Origin: an uncultured Flavobacteriales bacterium
GTDB taxonomy: Bacteria; Bacteroidota; Bacteroidia; Flavobacteriales_E; Vicingaceae
Assembly: GCA_937901255.1 (NCBI GenBank)
Contig: CALCHN010000072.1
Coordinates: 1 to 12,806 of the forward strand
DNA length: 12,806 nucleotides
Direction of reading: 5' to 3'
The translations under genes and the position numbers were made by a program. The notes under the pieces were generated by a model that saw nothing but the letters and a program-made list of their open reading frames with translations, was not told the DNA's origin and searched no databases. Shown here in pieces: positions 7,565-12,806 of the stretch. Each line of letters begins with the position of its first letter. Position 1 is the stretch's first letter.

Positions 7565-7585
7565 ATATTATTTGGAAAATAATAT
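7565..7585 (+). terminator. Hairpin after the R-M operon, possible terminator
   Basis: ATATTATTT (7565-7573) and AAATAATAT (7577-7585) form a perfect 9-bp stem with a GGA loop, 65 nt after the last methyltransferase stop. There is no clear T run after it and the stem is all A/T, so it is a weak candidate. The remaining 7586-7745 is AT-rich leader DNA; it has a TTGACA at 7619 but no convincing Bacteroidota promoter. Confidence 0.3.
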
Positions 7586-7745
7586 CATTTAAATAGACAG
7601 GGGGAAATAGTAGATTTATTGACAAAAATTAGAGTTTTTACAAAATACAATCGACCATTTTGGAAAAAGAATTGGTTGAGGTTGGGAAAAATATATAAAT
7701 GCCGGCAGCGACTATTAAAAATGTTACTTAGCAAAAAATTAAGCA

Positions 7746-8519
7746 ATGGAAGCACTATTAGAATACTTTACTAAGAATCCAAATATGGTAATTCCAATAA
7801 TATCTGCCATAGCTGTGATTTGTGGATCTTGTATTGCATTAGTTAGTTCATTTCTTACTAGTCGGTTAAGTGGAGCAAATAATATTAAAGTCGAACGAGA
7901 AAAACTTAATTCAAGTTTAATAATTAAAGCCATAGATACCGATGATTACAGAAGAAGCTTAGATAATCTGCAATTTTTCTTATCCATTGGACTTATAAAG
8001 GATAAAAAAGGATGGTGCGAAAAAAAAGGAAATATTCAAAAAGTAATTGATGGAGACATCGATATACCAATACCTGCACTTAAAAGATTAAAATATGACA
8101 TTATTGCCTCAAATAGAAATTCTGTCTTTTCTCTCCAAACATCTATAAATGCTAGAATCGAAATTTCACATAATGAAATAGAGATAACTTTAAACTCCCT
8201 TGAATTGGAATTAAAAGAAAGTTATCCTTACGAAAAAGCATATATTCCTTTTATAGTTGCAGGATTGACAAAGTATACAAATCGTTCAAAAGGAATTTGG
8301 AACACTGAAAAGAAAAGTAATACGGTTAAAATCGATCTGGAAGTTACTAAGGAAAAATCAACACAATTAAAGGATTTAGTATTTAAAATTGATCGCAGAA
8401 CATATGACAACCTAAATGACTATTGGATTACATTTGAAATAAGTCAAAAAGAAAATAAAGACGACGAATCTTATGGCACATCATATTTGCATTATAAGGA
8501 TTTAAATAAGGTGATATAA
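7746..8519 (+). CDS. Membrane-anchored protein of unknown function
   Basis: This 257-aa protein has one strong N-terminal membrane segment at about residues 14-38 (VIPIISAIAVICGSCIALV), preceded by a short N-terminus and followed by basic residues, so the rest is probably in the cytoplasm. Residues 45-90 (with IKVEREKLNSSLIIKAID and LDNLQFFLSIGLI) form a helical stretch I have seen after the anchor of other unassigned bacterial membrane proteins. The part from about 110 is mixed and ends with strand-like segments (VKIDLEV, YWITFEIS). No catalytic motif is seen. It lies alone between the R-M operon and the hip operon, 245 nt after the methyltransferase and more than 450 nt before hipB, so it is probably transcribed alone. 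A defence role is possible from location only. Confidence 0.75.
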   Translation: MEALLEYFTKNPNMVIPIISAIAVICGSCIALVSSFLTSRLSGANNIKVEREKLNSSLIIKAIDTDDYRRSLDNLQFFLSIGLIKDKKGWCEKKGNIQKVIDGDIDIPIPALKRLKYDIIASNRNSVFSLQTSINARIEISHNEIEITLNSLELELKESYPYEKAYIPFIVAGLTKYTNRSKGIWNTEKKSNTVKIDLEVTKEKSTQLKDLVFKIDRRTYDNLNDYWITFEISQKENKDDESYGTSYLHYKDLNKVI

Positions 8520-8538
8520 TACAATATGTAAATTCATC

Positions 8539-8646
8539 CTACAAAATGTCCTCCTCGTCTCTCTTGCCTCCTGCAGAAAATTCCTCGCATGTTTTAACAT
8601 CTCTAAACCCATAAGAATTATATATTTGAACGAAAGTGGGGAGAAT
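8539..8646 (-). pseudogene. Possible C-terminal relic of a minus-strand gene
   Basis: Read on the minus strand, 35 codons are open from 8646 down to a TAG at 8539-8541 and give a protein-like tail containing QIYNSYGFRDVKTCEEF and then GGKRDEED. The YNSYGFR part resembles the motif near the C-terminus of GNAT acetyltransferases. There is no start codon, and a TAA stop (8647-8649) lies directly upstream in frame. The stretch is locally richer in G+C than its surroundings. It is short enough to be chance. Confidence 0.3.
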
Positions 8647-8830
8647 TTACTCGCTGATGGTACTCTAGAAAATCACAAAACTGAGTTTTTTAGCTCATGA
8701 TTAAATTATAACTTAAAATAACGTCACTAGGAGTATTTATAAATTATGTAGCTGACAAATAAGTTTTATTATTAAATGCTTAAGTATAGTACTTTTGTTG
8801 CTGGAATAAACAAGTTTTTATTAATTGAAT
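8647..8830 (+). other. Gene-free upstream region of the hip operon
   Basis: No supported gene lies here. TACTTTTG (8790-8797) fits the -7 consensus TAnnTTTG, but no TTG is found at the expected -33 distance. If used, transcription would start near 8804, upstream of all four operator boxes. A nearer alternative is TATATTTA (8947-8954), one base off the consensus and overlapping the last box. Confidence 0.35.
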
Positions 8831-8848
8831 TATACCCATTCAGGTATA
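8831..8848. promoter_or_regulatory. HipB-type operator box 1
   Basis: TATACCCATTCAGGTATA is a perfect 6-bp inverted repeat (TATACC-N6-GGTATA). It is the most distant of four boxes before hipB and is 40 bp from box 2, start to start. Confidence 0.75.
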
Positions 8849-8870
8849 TTTCACCTAATAATCCCTAAAC

Positions 8871-8888
8871 TATACCCGTAATGGTATA
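8871..8888. promoter_or_regulatory. HipB-type operator box 2
   Basis: TATACCCGTAATGGTATA has the same arms as box 1. The base after the left arm is C in all four boxes, so the conserved core is TATACCC. The E. coli HipB operator TATCC-N8-GGATA is also 18 bp and similar in layout. Confidence 0.8.
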
Positions 8889-8911
8889 AAATAGCTTCAT
8901 CAAAAGAAATT

Positions 8912-8929
8912 TATACCCGTATTGGTATA
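8912..8929. promoter_or_regulatory. HipB-type operator box 3
   Basis: TATACCCGTATTGGTATA differs from box 2 only in the spacer and starts 41 bp after it. The DNA between the boxes is not conserved, so the boxes rather than a longer repeat are under selection. Confidence 0.8.
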
Positions 8930-8952
8930 CTATTAGTATAATTTCTTATATT

Positions 8953-8970
8953 TATACCCGAAAAGGTATA
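8953..8970. promoter_or_regulatory. HipB-type operator box 4, at the hipB start
   Basis: TATACCCGAAAAGGTATA starts 41 bp after box 3 and ends 5 nt before the hipB ATG. It overlaps a near-consensus -7 box (TATATTTA, 8947-8954). Bound protein here would block transcription, or the leader would be very short. Confidence 0.8.
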
Positions 8971-8975
8971 AAACA

Positions 8976-9188
8976 ATGAACAAACTAAGTCAATTTGTAA
9001 AAAAAAGAAGGAAATCTCTTGGATTAACTCAAGAGGACCTTTCGTTCAAATCCGGTGTAGGTCTAAGATTTGTGAGAGATCTCGAACAAGGAAAAAAAAG
9101 TTTGCAAATGGATAAAGTGAACCAAATATTATCACTTTTTGGTCATGAACTTGGTCCAATTAAATCAGAAAGAGATGAAGAAAGCTAA
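8976..9188 (+). CDS. hipB: HipB-like XRE-family antitoxin/repressor
   Basis: This 70-aa protein is almost entirely one XRE helix-turn-helix domain, with LTQEDLSFKSGVGLRFVRDL (17-36) as the helices that read DNA and a short acidic tail (SERDEES). It is the expected first gene of a hip operon: it binds the operators and represses the operon, alone or with its partners. The four TATACC-N6-GGTATA boxes directly upstream are its probable targets. There is no Shine-Dalgarno sequence; the ATG is 5 nt after box 4. The end overlaps the next gene by 14 nt. Compared with E. coli HipB (88 aa) it lacks most of the C-terminal extension. Assignment rests on both the HTH and the two downstream hip genes. Confidence 0.88.
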   Translation: MNKLSQFVKKRRKSLGLTQEDLSFKSGVGLRFVRDLEQGKKSLQMDKVNQILSLFGHELGPIKSERDEES

Positions 9189-9489
9189 AGTATACATGTA
9201 TGAAAAGTTGGCCGGTATACTTACTGAAGACGAAAATGGATTTCATTTTCAATATGACCAATCTTATCTAAAATCAAATGAAGCTGAACCTATTAGTTTA
9301 ACCTTACCTCTGACAAACAAAGAATACGAAAGCAAAACAATGTTTCCTTTTTTTGATGGCTTAATACCGGAGGGTTGGCTATTGGATATCGCTCAAAAAA
9401 ATTGGAAATTAAATCCAAGGGACAGAATGGAAATATTATTAAAAACATGTCAAGATTGTATCGGGGCTGTATCAATAATAGAGATTTAA
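9175..9489 (+). CDS. hipS: HipS-like protein (stand-alone HipA N-terminal subdomain)
   Basis: This 104-aa protein matches the N-terminal subdomain of HipA (couple_hipA) and nothing more. Features are ISLTLPL (40-46), the FPFFDGLIPEGWLLDIA segment with the typical GLxPEG, and DCIGAVSI at 93-100, where HipA proteins have the conserved D-x-x-GA. In the tripartite HipBST systems this separate subdomain is the antitoxin that holds the kinase inactive, while HipB boosts the effect and binds DNA. I choose the ATG at 9175 because the protein then begins like a HipA N-terminus (KAKVYMYEKLAGIL); an open frame from 9139 would add 12 residues that only cover the hipB end. It overlaps hipB by 14 nt, and hipT starts 4 nt after its stop. 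Confidence 0.87.
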   Translation: MKKAKVYMYEKLAGILTEDENGFHFQYDQSYLKSNEAEPISLTLPLTNKEYESKTMFPFFDGLIPEGWLLDIAQKNWKLNPRDRMEILLKTCQDCIGAVSIIEI

Positions 9490-9493
9490 AATC

Positions 9494-10453
9494 ATGGAAA
9501 ACAAATGTCTGTACTGTTACAAAGAAATTAATTCAACAGAATTAAAAACTCAAGCCGGGATTGAGGGCTATCACCCAATATGTAGTAAAAAGTTTTACGG
9601 AAATTCTACACCTCCAATTTTAGATTTTACCGAAGATCAAATATTAGAACTTGCAGAACAAGTAATAAAAAGTCAAAGAACTGTAACGGGTGTACAACCG
9701 AAACTTTCACTAGGATTAAGGAATGAAATAAATGCACCTGAACGATTAACGATTGTAGGATTATTTGGAGAATATATTTTAAAACCTCAAACCAACTTCT
9801 TTCCTAATCTTCCGGAAATTGAAGACTTAACGATGCATTTAGCCGAAAAAAGCAAGATTAAGACCGTAAGACATTCGCTGATAAAGCTGAAATCAGGGCA
9901 ACTAGCATATATCACTAAAAGAGTTGATCGGAATAATGGCAAAAAATCACATATGGAAGATATGTGTCAATTAACTGAAAGACTGACCGAGCACAAATAC
10001 AAAGGATCTTATGAACAAGTTGCGAAGGCAATCAAAAAATATACTGCCAACCCCGGATTAGATGTAACTGATTTTTATGAATTAGTTCTCTTCAGTTTTT
10101 TAACCGGCAACAATGATATGCATCTTAAAAACTTCTCTCTACTAAAAAGAAATTTGAGCTATAACTTTTGTCCCGCATATGACCTAGTTGCATCAGAACT
10201 GGTTGTAGAAGGAGACGATGAAGACCTTGCTTTGAATCTAAATGGGAAAAAGAAAAAAATTAAACGAATAGATTTTGAAATCGCTATGAAAGGAGCCGGA
10301 ATTGAACCAAAAGTAATTGAAAATATTTTTAAAAAATATAAGAAACTACTTCCTACTTGGACCAAATTTATAGACGAAAGTTTTTTACCTGACTCAATGA
10401 AGAAGGAATATAAAATGTTGATTAATAAAAAATCAATTCAAATTGAACTATAA
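9494..10453 (+). CDS. hipT: HipT-like serine/threonine kinase toxin (HipA kinase core)
   Basis: This 319-aa protein is the HipA-type kinase without the N-terminal subdomain, which is the separate gene upstream. In order: CLYC...HPIC (Cys5, Cys8, His27, Cys30), a likely zinc-binding hook; TVTGVQPKLSLGL (63-75), the Gly-rich loop where HipA and HipT autophosphorylate; YILKPQ (94-99) with the ATP-binding Lys97; FLTGNNDMHLKNFSLL (202-217) with catalytic Asp208 and Lys212/Asn213; and YDLV (229-232) with metal-binding Asp230. All kinase residues are present, so it should be active. HipA and E. coli HipT phosphorylate aminoacyl-tRNA synthetases (GltX and TrpS respectively) and stop growth; the target here is unknown. 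The loop has T-V-T where E. coli HipT, as I recall, has S-I-S. It is the last gene of the operon. Confidence 0.9.
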   Translation: MENKCLYCYKEINSTELKTQAGIEGYHPICSKKFYGNSTPPILDFTEDQILELAEQVIKSQRTVTGVQPKLSLGLRNEINAPERLTIVGLFGEYILKPQTNFFPNLPEIEDLTMHLAEKSKIKTVRHSLIKLKSGQLAYITKRVDRNNGKKSHMEDMCQLTERLTEHKYKGSYEQVAKAIKKYTANPGLDVTDFYELVLFSFLTGNNDMHLKNFSLLKRNLSYNFCPAYDLVASELVVEGDDEDLALNLNGKKKKIKRIDFEIAMKGAGIEPKVIENIFKKYKKLLPTWTKFIDESFLPDSMKKEYKMLINKKSIQIEL

Positions 10454-10588
10454 AAACTAATGCAGTAAGGTATATAGTGGCCACCCTTGGGGATAATCAA
10501 AATCCGATTGCTGCATGTCATATACAATGGAGTAAGTTATTTAGGGAAGGATGAAAATACTATTGGAGCATACGAGATTTTGAAATAG
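10447..10588 (+). pseudogene. Possible frameshifted gene relic after hipT
   Basis: After hipT, one frame is open from 10447 to a TGA at 10552-10554 and contains LGDNQNPIAACHIQWSKLF. The adjoining frame continues it from 10550 as DENTIGAYEILK before a TAG at 10586-10588. Together they read like a protein broken by a frameshift. No start, no recognised family and a short length make this uncertain. Confidence 0.2.
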
Positions 10589-10614
10589 TTATTATAAAGA
10601 TCTTCTTTTGTATT

Positions 10615-10635
10615 TCTCAATTAATTTTATTGAGA
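10615..10635. promoter_or_regulatory. 21-bp perfect dyad upstream of the Crp/Fnr-type gene
   Basis: TCTCAAT (10615-10621) and ATTGAGA (10629-10635) are perfect inverted 7-mers with a 7-nt spacer. It could be an operator for the following regulator or a weak terminator for the hip operon; nothing separates these options. Confidence 0.3.
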
Positions 10636-10753
10636 TTTATAGCAAATATTCGCTAAATTGGGATTCCACAATGAAGAAATATGCGTAAGTCTGTATGGAA
10701 CTTGCGCAAATAAACAAGTTAGCAGTAACCTTAAAGAAAACGCAGTCTACTAT

Positions 10754-11317
10754 ATGAACATTGACCTTATACTCAACAATATATATCCGCTTTCAGATAC
10801 TTCAAAAGAGTTGCTGAAAAAATCAATTTCAGAGGGCAAATACAAAAAAGGACATATTCTTTTGGAAGCTGATAAAATTGAAAAAAACATCTATTTCATT
10901 AAGAAAGGTGTAGCAAGAGCATATTCAAATAAAGATAATGTTGAAATCACTTTTTGGTTTGGCAAAGAGGGCGACACTATTATTTCAATGAAAAGTTATA
11001 TAGCCAATCAAAAAGGATATGAAAATATAGAACTGTTGGAAGATTGCGAACTATACGAACTGAAAACAACAGACTTGCAAAAAATCTTTGATGAATATAT
11101 TGATATTGCAAATTGGGGGCGGAAATTTGCAGAGCAGGAATTGGTCAAAACAGAAGAACGGCTTATTTCCCGACAAGTCCGAACAGCAACGGAACGATAC
11201 AAAGAACTTTTAAAAGACAATCCTGACTTAATCCAACGAATACAATTAGGACACATCGCTTCTTATTTAGGGATAACACAAGTCAGTTTGAGTAGAATTA
11301 GGGCAAAAATAAAGTAA
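10754..11317 (+). CDS. Crp/Fnr-family transcriptional regulator
   Basis: The 187-aa protein has the two-domain Crp/Fnr layout. Residues 12-115 form the cyclic-nucleotide-binding-like beta-roll (YKKGHILLEADKIEKNIYFI, then GVARAY, FWFGKEGDTI). A long dimer helix follows (about 118-145, with NWGRKFAEQEL and TEERLISRQ), and the C-terminal HTH is at about 163-187 (IQLGHIASYLGITQVSLSRI). The beta-roll lacks the clear phosphate-binding Arg signature of true CRP and there is no Fe-S Cys set, so the ligand is unknown. I start at the ATG at 10754, which gives the usual N-terminus MNIDLILNNIYPL. A TTG at 10658 would add 32 residues with no family likeness. It is followed after 75 nt by the transporter operon and may control it. 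Confidence 0.88.
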   Translation: MNIDLILNNIYPLSDTSKELLKKSISEGKYKKGHILLEADKIEKNIYFIKKGVARAYSNKDNVEITFWFGKEGDTIISMKSYIANQKGYENIELLEDCELYELKTTDLQKIFDEYIDIANWGRKFAEQELVKTEERLISRQVRTATERYKELLKDNPDLIQRIQLGHIASYLGITQVSLSRIRAKIK

Positions 11318-11365
11318 ACGGCTCATTTTTTATCATTTGTAAAATTTTCCCTCAATTCGATTTAC

Positions 11366-11373
11366 GACCTTTG
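11366..11373 (+). promoter_or_regulatory. Possible promoter -7 box before the transporter gene
   Basis: GACCTTTG followed by CA is one base off TAnnTTTG at its first position and fits the variant often seen in Bacteroidota (ccTTTGCA). A TTTG at 11336-11339 is a little far for a -33 box. Transcription would start near 11380, just before the ATG at 11393, and could carry the following two acetyltransferase genes. Confidence 0.35.
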
Positions 11374-11392
11374 CAAATAAAAAATCAAGGGA

Positions 11393-11722
11393 ATGAATTG
11401 GATTATTTTAGTTGTTGCAGGGTTATTTGAAGTGGCTTTTGCGTTCTGTTTAGGTAAAGCAAAAGGAACAGCAGGAAATGAAATGTATTTGTGGTATGCA
11501 GGCTTTCTTGTTACCCTTACTATCAGTATGGGGCTTTTAATCAAAGCAACCCAAACCCTACCAATTGGAACTGCTTATGCGGTTTGGACAGGAATTGGTG
11601 CAGTCGGAACAGTTTTAATTGGTATTTTTGTATTTAAAGAACCTGCAGCGTTTTTGCGAGTACTTTTTCTTACCACTTTAATAGGCTCTATTATCGGGCT
11701 TAAAGCAGTATCAGCACATTAA
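11393..11722 (+). CDS. sugE: Small multidrug resistance family transporter, Gdx/SugE-like
   Basis: This 109-aa protein is a four-helix inner-membrane SMR transporter (segments about 2-20, 31-50, 57-78, 84-104). The essential proton/substrate Glu13 is present in GLFEVAFA. TLPIGTAYAVWTGIGAVGT (about 55-73) and the C-terminal IGLK match the SugE/Gdx branch, which exports guanidinium, rather than the EmrE branch. It works as a dual-topology dimer that exchanges protons for a small cation. Length is normal. It starts 75 nt after the Crp-like gene with a possible own promoter, and the next gene follows after 16 nt. No room exists upstream for a guanidine riboswitch and no such structure was seen. 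The family is sure; guanidinium rather than another small cation is likely but not proven. Confidence 0.9.
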   Translation: MNWIILVVAGLFEVAFAFCLGKAKGTAGNEMYLWYAGFLVTLTISMGLLIKATQTLPIGTAYAVWTGIGAVGTVLIGIFVFKEPAAFLRVLFLTTLIGSIIGLKAVSAH

Positions 11723-11738
11723 ATAATACTTGCATAAA

Positions 11739-12194
11739 ATGAATATAATAATCAGAAAAGCCGAAGAAAAGGACAGTGAGAAAGTTTGGCATTTAATGAA
11801 AGAACTTGCAATTTTTGAAAAGTACATCAACTGTTTTGCAATCACACCCGAAATTGTAAAAGAAAGCGGTTTTGGTAAAAACCCACCTGATTTTTATTGT
11901 CTTGTGGCAGAAGATAATGATAAAATTGCAGGAATGTTGGTTTATTATTTTCTTCCATATACAGCCCGAAATCGTCCTGCAATTTATATGAAAGAACTTT
12001 ATGTTGATGAAACATATAGAGGTCATAGAATTGGCGAACAACTAATGAATGCTTTAAAAGTTGAAGCGGAACAAAATAATTGCAGTCAAATAAAATGGAC
12101 GGTTGCACCGTGGAATGAAGCAGGACAACGGTTTTATGAAAGATTAGGTGCTAAAGAAAATAAAGATTGGTTGAATTACGAATGGAATTTATAA
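11739..12194 (+). CDS. GNAT-family N-acetyltransferase, diamine acetyltransferase-like
   Basis: The 151-aa protein is a complete GNAT enzyme that would move an acetyl group from acetyl-CoA to an amine. The acetyl-CoA loop is RGHRIG (94-99) after the strand IYMKELYVD. Motif B is WTVAPWNEAGQRFYERLGA (120-138), with the W-N and F-Y-x-x-L-G-A pattern of spermidine/spermine and diamine acetyltransferases. The C-terminus (KDWLNYEWNL) also fits that group. I start at the ATG at 11739; a TTG at 11730 would add only three residues. It lies 16 nt after the transporter and 17 nt before a second acetyltransferase, so the three are probably one transcript. A small polyamine or diamine is the likely substrate; related enzymes also act on thialysine or other amines. 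Confidence 0.87.
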   Translation: MNIIIRKAEEKDSEKVWHLMKELAIFEKYINCFAITPEIVKESGFGKNPPDFYCLVAEDNDKIAGMLVYYFLPYTARNRPAIYMKELYVDETYRGHRIGEQLMNALKVEAEQNNCSQIKWTVAPWNEAGQRFYERLGAKENKDWLNYEWNL

Positions 12195-12211
12195 AGCTCA
12201 AAAGGAACAAA

Positions 12212-12739
12212 ATGAAATTAATTGAAACTAAAAATGTCACAATTCACGATATTGACAAACTGCAAAAAATAGGCAGACAAACGTTCTATGAAACATTTGC
12301 AACAGGGAACACCGAAGAAAATATGAAAAAATATTTAGATGAAGGTTTTTCCAAGGACAAATTGACGACAGAACTTAACGACCCAAACGCTGAATTTCAT
12401 TTTGCAATTCTTGATAACAATGTAATTGGTTACTTAAAACTTAACAGCGGACACTCGCAAACAGAGCTAAAAGACGACAAGGCTCTTGAAATCGAGAGAA
12501 TTTATGTGCTAAAAGAATTTCACGGAAAGAAAGTGGGACAAATTCTTTATGACAAAGCCATTGAAATAGCCAAACAGAAAAATGCAGACTATGTTTGGTT
12601 AGGAGTTTGGGAAGAAAATCCGAGAGCAATCAGTTTTTACAAGAAAAATGGTTTTATTGAATTTGATAAGCACATATTTAAATTGGGTAATGATGAACAA
12701 ACCGATATAATGATGAAACTGAATCTAAATAATAACTGA
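12212..12739 (+). CDS. paiA: PaiA-like polyamine N-acetyltransferase (GNAT family)
   Basis: The 175-aa protein follows B. subtilis PaiA along its whole length as I know it: TFYETFATGNTEENMKKYL (24-42), IGYLKLN (72-78), ALEIERIYV (91-99), the acetyl-CoA loop HGKKVGQ (104-110), YVWLGVWEENPRAISFYKK (127-145) and GNDEQTDIMM (159-168). PaiA acetylates spermidine and spermine and so lowers free polyamine. I start at the ATG at 12212, 17 nt after the previous stop; a TTG at 12167 is in frame but lies inside the upstream gene and adds unlike sequence. The gene ends 12 nt before an attC-like element. In B. subtilis paiA is followed by paiB, but here the sequence ends before any neighbour can be seen. 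Substrate is inferred from the family. Confidence 0.88.
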   Translation: MKLIETKNVTIHDIDKLQKIGRQTFYETFATGNTEENMKKYLDEGFSKDKLTTELNDPNAEFHFAILDNNVIGYLKLNSGHSQTELKDDKALEIERIYVLKEFHGKKVGQILYDKAIEIAKQKNADYVWLGVWEENPRAISFYKKNGFIEFDKHIFKLGNDEQTDIMMKLNLNNN

Positions 12740-12751
12740 AAAGGCTACTGC

Positions 12752-12806
12752 TAACAGCACCTACCCAAAAGTGGCGGTTCAGTGGTTAAATCAAGCTTTG
12801 TGCTTC
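12752..12806 (+). repeat. attC-like structured element (copy 2, cut by the window end)
   Basis: The sequence from TAACAG (12752-12757) to the last base aligns without gaps to 997-1051, with 36 of 55 positions equal. Shared blocks include AAGTG, GTGGTTA and TGCTT. Most differences in the first 17 bases fall where copy 1 has its stem arm. The closing arm should lie to the right of the window. Confidence 0.55.

Noticed and set aside
7619..7650. TTGACA at 7619 as a sigma-70 promoter for the membrane protein gene.
   Set aside because: The host looks like Bacteroidota, which use a different consensus, and no good -10 or TAnnTTTG box lies at the right distance.
8831..8970. Regularly spaced repeats that resemble a small CRISPR array.
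   Set aside because: The repeat unit is an 18-bp palindrome with 22-23 bp gaps, shorter than usual CRISPR repeats and spacers. It runs straight into a hipB start codon and no cas gene is present, so operators explain it better.
10658..10753. N-terminal extension of the Crp-like protein from a TTG.
   Set aside because: The 32 extra residues do not resemble the family, and the ATG at 10754 gives the standard N-terminus.
11318..11392. Possible guanidine riboswitch before the Gdx/SugE-like gene.
   Set aside because: Only 75 nt are available, mostly A/T, and no fitting stem-loops or ACGR-type loops were seen.
11842..12108. Minus-strand reading frame of 88 codons inside the diamine-acetyltransferase-like gene.
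   Set aside because: The + strand protein has complete GNAT motifs over the same bases; the minus frame has no recognisable content.

Overview
The window looks like an accessory (defence and stress) region of a Bacteroidota genome, probably of the Flavobacteriia, Sphingobacteriia or Chitinophagia type. The grounds are low G+C, almost no Shine-Dalgarno sequences, candidate promoters that fit the Bacteroidota -7 box TAnnTTTG, and proteins (SEFIR effector, Crp/Fnr regulator, PaiA-like acetyltransferase) with typical Bacteroidota features. All intact genes are on the + strand. No tRNA, rRNA, transposase, integrase or CRISPR array was seen.

Layout. (1) 34-999: a SEFIR/TIR-type effector with a beta-rich C-terminal domain, ending inside a structured attC-like element (997-1125). 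(2) 1153-3374: a tight operon of three unrecognised genes with 4-nt gaps; the first two proteins appear related to each other and may be lipid-binding-like. (3) 3375-3685: AT-rich intergenic DNA with a TAACAGC core, an A/T hairpin and the promoter/operator of the next operon. (4) 3686-7500: a type II restriction-modification operon in the order controller, m5C methyltransferase, PD-(D/E)XK endonuclease, second m5C methyltransferase, with every junction overlapping. (5) 7746-8519: an N-terminally membrane-anchored protein of unknown function. (6) 8539-8970: a minus-strand gene relic followed by four near-identical 18-bp palindromes spaced 40-41 bp apart, leading into (7) 8976-10453, a tripartite HipB-HipS-HipT toxin-antitoxin operon. 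(8) 10754-12739: a Crp/Fnr-family regulator, a Gdx/SugE-like small multidrug resistance transporter and two GNAT acetyltransferases (diamine-acetyltransferase-like and PaiA-like). The window ends in a second, truncated copy of the attC-like element (12752-12806).

How it fits together. Units 1, 4 and 7 belong to families with established or likely roles in phage defence or growth control, so the left 10 kb reads as a defence island; the three-gene operon and the membrane protein are candidate new members by context only. The right end reads as a cation/polyamine tolerance module (export plus N-acetylation) under a Crp-like regulator. The two attC-like copies align without gaps at 36 of 55 positions, and the differences in the 5' arm fall where a hairpin arm would vary, which suggests cassette-like gene traffic.
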